A DNA stretch of 64,000 nt from JAGQSZ01 sp049647585 (lineage in GTDB: Bacteria > Actinomycetota > Acidimicrobiia > Acidimicrobiales > Microtrichaceae). The notes under the pieces were generated by a model, which searched no databases, had not been told where the DNA came from, and worked only from the letters and a program-made list of their open reading frames with translations. Numbering within the stretch: the stretch's first letter is position 1; every line of letters starts with the position of its first letter. Where the stretch lies: positions 1 to 64,000 of the forward strand of contig JBARXY010000011.1 in assembly GCA_049647585.1 (NCBI GenBank), given 5' to 3'. Of the stretch, positions 59,125 to 64,000 are shown piece by piece. Position numbers and translations under genes: made by a program.

Positions 59125-60207
59125 GTGTTTCTGGCATGGAGAGACCTGCTCTTCGCAAAGGGCCGGTTCGTTCTGGTGGGCGTGGTAATCGCCCTCATCG
59201 CACTTCTGACCACGCTGCTCTCGGGCTTGGCCAACGGCCTGGTGGACGACGGAATCAGCGGCCTCCGCGGTCTGCCTCTCACCCACTTGGCATTCCAGCC
59301 CGGCGCCAAGGACAGCTTCACCCGGTCGAGTCTGGACGAGAGCAATCTGAAGCCCTGGCAAGACCTAAAGGGCGCAGAGGCGTCAGCTCTGGGAGTGTCG
59401 TTCTTCAACGCACGTACTCCCTCGAACTCGACGATTGACCTGGCTCTCTTCGGCGTCCCGGCAGGTAGCTTCCTGGCGCCGGAGGGTGAGGCACGGGATT
59501 CTCTGGCCGGAACCCCAGGAATAGTCCTGAGTGACGAGTTCAAGGACGAAGGCTTGAAGGTCGGCGACAAGCTGACGATCGTCGGACCCGATCTGGTCCT
59601 GCCAATCCTCGGATTCACCTATACCGGCTCCTACGGCCATGTTGAGATTGCCTTCACCTCACTCACGGAATGGCAACAACTCCTCTATGGCAATGACGCC
59701 CGGGGCAGATTCTCTGCCGTGGCCATCAAAGCCCCTGATAGCACCGACTTTGCGACGATAGACCACGCTGCGGACACTGAGACCAGCACGAAGATCGCTG
59801 CATACTCCGGGTCTCCCGGCTTCTCGGAGGAGCAGGGCACCATGTCTCTGATCCGGGTGTTTCTCCTTGCCATCTCGGCGTTGATCGTCGGTGCGTTCTT
59901 CACCGTGTGGACAGTGCAGCGCACCCGTCAGATCGGCCTGATGAAGGCCCTGGGGGCGTCCAACATGTACATCCTGCGCGACGCCCTCGGACAACTCGCC
60001 GTGATCCTCGTCGTCTCAACCGCCGTGGGAGCGCTCCTCGCAACCCTCGCCGGACAGTTCGTAGGTCCCAAGGCTCCGTTCTCGTTGCAGGCCGGGCCGG
60101 TGATCACCTCGTCGGTGATCCTGATCGTGCTCGGAATGATCGGGAGTCTTGTGGCTATACGAAGGGTGACCTCGGTCGACCCGATAATCGCGATGGGAGC
60201 TGAGTGA
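59125..60207 (+). CDS. FtsX-like ABC permease (DevC/MacB type)
   Basis: A 360-residue permease. One helix at the N-terminus (VLVGVVIALIALLTTLLSGL) is followed by a large extracytoplasmic domain and three C-terminal helices (VFLLAISALIVGAFFTVWTV; GQLAVILVVSTAVGALLATL; VITSSVILIVLGMIGSL). GTG at 59125 has AGGTGG upstream and fits the family start (VFLAWRDLLFAKGRF). It resembles DevC/heterocyst-exporter-type permeases. The ATPase gene overlaps its stop, and a TetR gene closes the operon, suggesting inducible efflux. Confidence 0.88.
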   Translation: MFLAWRDLLFAKGRFVLVGVVIALIALLTTLLSGLANGLVDDGISGLRGLPLTHLAFQPGAKDSFTRSSLDESNLKPWQDLKGAEASALGVSFFNARTPSNSTIDLALFGVPAGSFLAPEGEARDSLAGTPGIVLSDEFKDEGLKVGDKLTIVGPDLVLPILGFTYTGSYGHVEIAFTSLTEWQQLLYGNDARGRFSAVAIKAPDSTDFATIDHAADTETSTKIAAYSGSPGFSEEQGTMSLIRVFLLAISALIVGAFFTVWTVQRTRQIGLMKALGASNMYILRDALGQLAVILVVSTAVGALLATLAGQFVGPKAPFSLQAGPVITSSVILIVLGMIGSLVAIRRVTSVDPIIAMGAE

Positions 60208-60950
60208 TGTCCACCAGCAGCATTGATTCACAGAACACCAGCCCAGGCGCTTCCGGCAGCATCGGGCTCCAGATAGAGAACCTCAGCGTCGCGGTACCCG
60301 ACGGCGAAGAGACCCTCGTCATCCTCGACGGGGTCGATCTGACAGTTGCGTCCGGTGACCTCGTATGTGTCACCGGAAGCTCCGGTTCCGGCAAATCGAC
60401 GCTCATGGGTGTCGCGGGACTACTGCGTACGGCCCAGAGCGGAACCGTGACGATCGCGGGCCGGAACACGAGCGGCCTATCTCGATCCGCTCTGGCCAGG
60501 ATCCGGCTCGAGTCGATCGGTCTGGTCTTCCAGAGTTCCAACCTCTTTCCGGCACTCACTGCCCTGGAACAGCTCGAGCTAGTCGCCCATATCGCGGGCC
60601 GACTCGATAAGTCGGCCCGCAAACGTGCCGTGTCACTTCTAGATTCCGTAGGGCTGGCCAAGCGTCACAACTCGCGGCCGGCACAACTTTCGGGCGGTGA
60701 ACGTCAGCGTGTCGGCATCGCCAGAGCGTTGATGAACGAACCTTCGCTGCTGCTTGCCGACGAGCCGACCGCCGCGCTCGATGCTTCGAGAGGGCGCGAG
60801 ATCATGGCGATCCTCGCCCAGCAGGCCCACGAGCAGGGGGTAGCGACCGTCGTGGTTACCCACGCCCCGGAACAACTGCCCCAGGCGACTAGGAGTCTGC
60901 ACCTGAAAGCCGGAAATCTCGTCGAGCCGGTGTCGGCTTCCGGGATGTGA
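60204..60950 (+). CDS. ABC transporter ATP-binding protein (MacB/LolD type)
   Basis: A 248-residue ATPase. Walker A GSSGSGKSTLMG, Q-loop LVFQSSNLFPAL, signature LSGGERQRVGIARA, Walker B LLLADEPTAALD and H-loop VVTHAP are all intact. It begins GTG-ATG at the permease stop (the overlap makes translation coupled). With the permease at 59125 it forms one transporter; a membrane-fusion partner was not seen. Six bases after its stop the TetR gene begins. Confidence 0.92.
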   Translation: MMSTSSIDSQNTSPGASGSIGLQIENLSVAVPDGEETLVILDGVDLTVASGDLVCVTGSSGSGKSTLMGVAGLLRTAQSGTVTIAGRNTSGLSRSALARIRLESIGLVFQSSNLFPALTALEQLELVAHIAGRLDKSARKRAVSLLDSVGLAKRHNSRPAQLSGGERQRVGIARALMNEPSLLLADEPTAALDASRGREIMAILAQQAHEQGVATVVVTHAPEQLPQATRSLHLKAGNLVEPVSASGM

Positions 60951-60956
60951 CTCAAC

Positions 60957-61595
60957 GTGCCTCGCATCACCGCCGACACCGTGGCGGAGCACGCTCGACA
61001 GCAAGAGGCCGCTGTCTTTGAAGCCGCGGTCCGGCTGTTCACCGAGCACGGAGTCGAAAAGGTTTCCCTGGCTGACATCGCGGCCGAGGTGGGGCTCGCG
61101 CGGAACTCGATCTATCGATACTTCCGAGATCGGAACCACCTGATCGTTGCCTGGTTCGACCACGAGATGGCCCCGCTGGCAAATGCCTGTGACCAGATTG
61201 TCGAGGGCGGCGGGCCACCCTTGGACCAGCTCGACAGCTGGGTACAGCTGCATCTGAGCTACCTACGAGTCCCGGGACACCGGGAAATGATCAATGCGGT
61301 GGCATCCGCCTCGGACCTCTCACCCGAGACCCAGGCCCACATCTCAGTCGGCCACGAGCGGGTCTACCGGCCCCTGAAGCAGGTCCTTCTCTCGCTACGA
61401 CCCGACCTTGGAGAAGGTGGCGCCGACATAGATCTGCTGGCGAGTCTGGTGGCAGCGATGGTCGGTGCCGGCTCAACGGCAGAGGCCCAGGATGAAGTTG
61501 CCGAGGGCGAAGCTTCCGAAAGTCGTTTGGAGAAGTCCCTGCTCTCCGCGATCCACGGTGCCGTCACGAAGTTCGAGCCGGCCGAAACCAACTGA
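60957..61595 (+). CDS. TetR-family regulator of the ABC exporter operon
   Basis: A 212-residue TetR regulator. The HTH spans residues 35-60 (SLADIAAEVGLARNSIYRYFRDRNHL in part). The start is GTG at 60957. Being the last gene of the permease-ATPase operon, it most likely represses that operon, probably through the imperfect palindrome at 59049-59075, and responds to the exported compound. The C-terminal region is acidic. Its stop is ten bases from the end of the convergent exporter gene. Confidence 0.88.
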   Translation: MPRITADTVAEHARQQEAAVFEAAVRLFTEHGVEKVSLADIAAEVGLARNSIYRYFRDRNHLIVAWFDHEMAPLANACDQIVEGGGPPLDQLDSWVQLHLSYLRVPGHREMINAVASASDLSPETQAHISVGHERVYRPLKQVLLSLRPDLGEGGADIDLLASLVAAMVGAGSTAEAQDEVAEGEASESRLEKSLLSAIHGAVTKFEPAETN

Positions 61596-61604
61596 GCGCC
61601 AGCG

Positions 61605-63536
61605 TCAGGCGACTTCGGATGCCGGCGCCGAGAACTGCGCGTTGTAGAGAGCGTGGTAGGCGCCGCCTCGTTCTAGCAGCGCCTCGTGGTTGCCCTGCTC
61701 GACGATCCGTCCGGACTCCATCACCAGGATCGTGTCGGCGTCACGAATGGTCGAGAGCCGGTGTGCGATCACGAAGCTGGTCCGGTTCGACCTGAGCGCC
61801 GCCATCGCGTGCTGGATCAGAACCTCGGTTCGGGTGTCGACCGAGCTGGTCGCCTCGTCGAGAATCAGAATCGTCGGATTGGCCAGGAACGCTCTGGCGA
61901 TGGTCAGCAGCTGCTTCTCGCCGGCGCTGACGCTGCCACCCTCGTCGTCGACGATCGTGTCATATCCCTCGGGAAGTGACCGCACGTACCGATCGACGTA
62001 GGTGGCCCTTGCGGCCTCAAGGATCTGCTCCTCTGTTGCCCCAAGGTTGCCGTAAGCGATGTTTTCACGAATGGTGCCCTTGAACATCCATGTGTCCTGC
62101 AGCACCATGCCGATGTTGGAGCGGAGGTCGTGACGTCCCATCTTGGAAATGTCGAGTCCGTCCAGCCTGATGACTCCGCTGTCGAGCTCGTAGAACCTCA
62201 TGATCAGGTTGACCAGTGTGGTCTTGCCAGCACCGGTGGGACCGACGATGGCGACAGTCTGCCCCGGCTCCGCTGTCAGTGAAAGATCCTGGATCAGCGG
62301 GACATCCGGCTTGTAGGAGAAGGAGACTTTATCGAATTCGACGCGGCCGACCGGATCGCTGTCGACCAGCGGACTGGCGGAATCGGGAACTTCCTCGGGT
62401 GCGTCGAGCAGCTCGAAGACCCGTTCCACCGATGCAACCCCGGACTGGAAGACGTTGGCCATCGACGCAAGTTGGGTCAGCGGCTGGGTGAACTGACGCG
62501 AATACTGGATGAACGCCTGGATGTCGCCGATCGTCATGTTGCCCGACGCGACCCTCAGTCCCCCGACCACGGCGATGATGACGAAGTTCAAGTTACCTAT
62601 GAACATCATCGCTGGCTGGATGACACCCGATATGAACTGGGCACCGAAGCTTGCCTCGTAGAGAAGTTCATTTTCGTCGTTGAACCGCTCCTCGGTGTCG
62701 TGGGTCTGGCCGAAGACCTTGACCAGGGAGTGTCCGGTGAAAGCCTCTTCGACGTGGGCGTTGAGCGTGCCGGTGTGTTTCCACTGTGCGATGAAGCGGG
62801 ACTTCGACTGCTTCGCTATCTGTTTGACCGTGAACAGCGAGATCGGAATCGTCACGAGAGCGATCACCGCCAGAATCGGCGAGATCGTGAACATCATGAT
62901 CAGAACGCCGACGATTGTCAGAGTCGAACTGAGCATCTGCGAAAGGGTCTGCTGAAGACTCTGGGCGACATTGTCGATGTCGTTGGTGACCCGACTGAGC
63001 ATGTCGCCCCGGGGCTGTCCATCTACGTAACCGAGAGGCAGACGATGGAGTTTCGCCTCGACCTCGGCCCGCAACCTTTCCATGGTTCGCTGCACCAGCG
63101 TCGCGAGCAGGTACGACTGACCATAGGAGAACAGTGACGAAGTGACGTAGAGCGCGACGATGACCAGGAGCAGGCGGTGCAGCCGACCGAAGTCGATGCC
63201 CCCGCCGAGCACGCCATCAACCACGATCTGGGTCGCGTTGCCGAGGAGCCTCGGCCCGAGCACCGAAAGCGTCACGCTGAACAGGGCCAGGACCAGGACG
63301 GTCGCTACACCTACGCGGTGTGGACCGAGCAGTCGCAGGAGCCGCTTTGCCGAAGTGCTGAAGTCCTTGGACTTTTCGGCCGGCATCCCCGCTGCAGCCC
63401 AACGGTTGGAGTGCGACCGGGCATCCTCGGGTCGGACCACCGTGGTCGGCTCGTCGTTGCTGCCGTTGGTTTTGCTGTCGTTGGTGTTGCTGCCGTTGGT
63501 GTTGCTGTCGGGATCGCTGGAGGCCTTGTCGCTCAT
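61605..63536 (-). CDS. ABC exporter half-transporter, second subunit of a heterodimer
   Basis: A 643-residue exporter half: charged, Asn/Ser-rich N-terminus, six-helix membrane domain at 70-360, and ATPase at 390-630. Walker A is GPTGAGKTTLVN, Walker B is ILILDEATSSVD with intact catalytic Glu, and the signature is SVSAGEKQLLTIARA, a non-canonical form. With the upstream gene, whose Walker B has Asp for Glu, this matches heterodimeric multidrug exporters with one degenerate ATP site. Its ATG overlaps the stop of the upstream gene by 4 bases. Confidence 0.92.
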   Translation of the reverse strand: MSDKASSDPDSNTNGSNTNDSKTNGSNDEPTTVVRPEDARSHSNRWAAAGMPAEKSKDFSTSAKRLLRLLGPHRVGVATVLVLALFSVTLSVLGPRLLGNATQIVVDGVLGGGIDFGRLHRLLLVIVALYVTSSLFSYGQSYLLATLVQRTMERLRAEVEAKLHRLPLGYVDGQPRGDMLSRVTNDIDNVAQSLQQTLSQMLSSTLTIVGVLIMMFTISPILAVIALVTIPISLFTVKQIAKQSKSRFIAQWKHTGTLNAHVEEAFTGHSLVKVFGQTHDTEERFNDENELLYEASFGAQFISGVIQPAMMFIGNLNFVIIAVVGGLRVASGNMTIGDIQAFIQYSRQFTQPLTQLASMANVFQSGVASVERVFELLDAPEEVPDSASPLVDSDPVGRVEFDKVSFSYKPDVPLIQDLSLTAEPGQTVAIVGPTGAGKTTLVNLIMRFYELDSGVIRLDGLDISKMGRHDLRSNIGMVLQDTWMFKGTIRENIAYGNLGATEEQILEAARATYVDRYVRSLPEGYDTIVDDEGGSVSAGEKQLLTIARAFLANPTILILDEATSSVDTRTEVLIQHAMAALRSNRTSFVIAHRLSTIRDADTILVMESGRIVEQGNHEALLERGGAYHALYNAQFSAPASEVA

Positions 63537-64000
63537 GCTGCCGCCTCGGTCTGCTGGGACTCAACTATCTCCCGATACGTCTCGCAGGTTTCGAGCAGCT
63601 CATCGTGGGTTCCGAGTCCGACCTGCAGCCCACCCTCGAGCACCAGAATCTGGTCAGCATCGGCAATGGTCGACACCCGTTGGGCGACGATGACCGAAAC
63701 CACCTCTCGGGTCACGGGTTCGAGCGCGGCCCGGAGCTTCGCGTCGGTCGTCAGGTCCAGAGCCGAGAACGAGTCGTCGAACAGGAAGATGTCAGGTTTG
63801 CGGACCAACGCTCTGGCGATCGCCAGACGCTGCCGTTGCCCGCCGGAAACGCTCGCTCCACCCTGGGTGACGGCACCTGAGAGGCCATCGGGCATGTCTT
63901 CGACGAAGGACCGTGCCTGGGCGGTGGTCAGCGCCTCCCACAGTTCAGCCTCACTCGCATCGGGTTTGGCGAACCGCAGGTTGCTCCCGACGGTCCCCGA
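63533..64000 (-). CDS. ABC exporter half-transporter, first subunit (5'-truncated)
   Basis: The frame runs to the right edge, so only the last 155 residues, the C-terminal part of the ATPase, are present. The signature is SVSGGQRQRLAIARA and the H-loop region is VIVAQRVSTI, where the usual His-Arg is Gln-Arg. Walker B reads IFLFDDSFSALD, with Asp in place of the catalytic Glu. These are features of the degenerate site subunit of heterodimeric exporters. The 4-base overlap with the downstream partner supports co-expression. Confidence 0.9.
   Translation of the reverse strand, partial: SGTVGSNLRFAKPDASEAELWEALTTAQARSFVEDMPDGLSGAVTQGGASVSGGQRQRLAIARALVRKPDIFLFDDSFSALDLTTDAKLRAALEPVTREVVSVIVAQRVSTIADADQILVLEGGLQVGLGTHDELLETCETYREIVESQQTEAAA

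Noticed and set aside
1..64000. CRISPR array, tRNA/rRNA genes, insertion sequences or prophage
   Set aside because: No regularly spaced repeats of suitable size, no tRNA cloverleaf in any gap (all under 300 bases), and no transposase, integrase or phage genes were found.

Overview
The window is about 64 kb of high-GC, gene-dense DNA from an actinobacterium. Evidence for this is a WhiB regulator facing a PdtaS-type histidine kinase, a DUF3090/SCO1664 pair, two ArsA-family ATPases next to DUF3107, a class E sortase, a WXG100 protein with an FtsK/EssC-type ATPase, and a DUF222/HNH nuclease. A complete system I cytochrome c maturation operon, an ETF pair and short-chain dehydrogenase/enoyl-CoA hydratase-type genes suggest a non-model actinobacterial lineage, perhaps Acidimicrobiia; that placement is inference. 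No rRNA, tRNA, CRISPR array, insertion sequence or prophage was seen. Every gap between genes is shorter than 300 bases.

Layout: 1-8.4 kb holds a truncated HNH protein, CorA, a methyltransferase, a D-aminoacylase-like amidohydrolase, a GDT1-type cation transporter, a cysteine-rich HTH regulator divergent from a patatin lipase, and an FAD oxidoreductase. 8.4-12.9 kb holds a SpoIIE-type phosphatase, a uracil-DNA glycosylase and the histidine phosphatase/DUF3090/SCO1664 trio, closed by a strong terminator. 13-24 kb holds etfBA, a glycerophosphodiesterase, whiB and pdtaS, two ArsA ATPases, DUF3107, Mrp, and a regulator-cysteine desulfurase-phosphatase operon. 24-32 kb is a lipoprotein and ccmABCDEFGHI, with overlapping genes in alphabetical order and including a 44-residue ccmD. 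32-41.5 kb holds a sortase, a lipoprotein, a crotonase and a small type VII secretion-like locus. 41.5-50 kb holds a GH63-type hydrolase, a glycosyltransferase, DUF4202, an SDR, an S4 protein, a sucrase/ferredoxin-like protein, a TetR regulator, pyrophosphatase, BrkB and DUF305. 50-64 kb holds two MacB/FtsX-type ABC systems, a threonine aldolase-like enzyme, hemolysin III, glutamate dehydrogenase, a phosphodiesterase, an Rrf2 regulator, a TetR regulator and a heterodimeric ABC exporter cut by the right edge.

Themes: iron-sulfur and redox functions recur (two related regulators with a Cys-Pro-Phe motif, Rrf2, WhiB, cysteine desulfurase, Mrp, type 5 UDG, ETF, Ccm). The same 16-base palindrome pattern, GTTACC-N4-GGTAAC, lies at the start codon of the TetR gene at 47.2 kb and just upstream of etfB at 14.8 kb, which suggests one regulon. 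Many short gaps between genes contain young-looking tandem repeats of 9-33 bases, including one that multiplies the start codon and ribosome binding site of a gene and one made of clustered CTAG.
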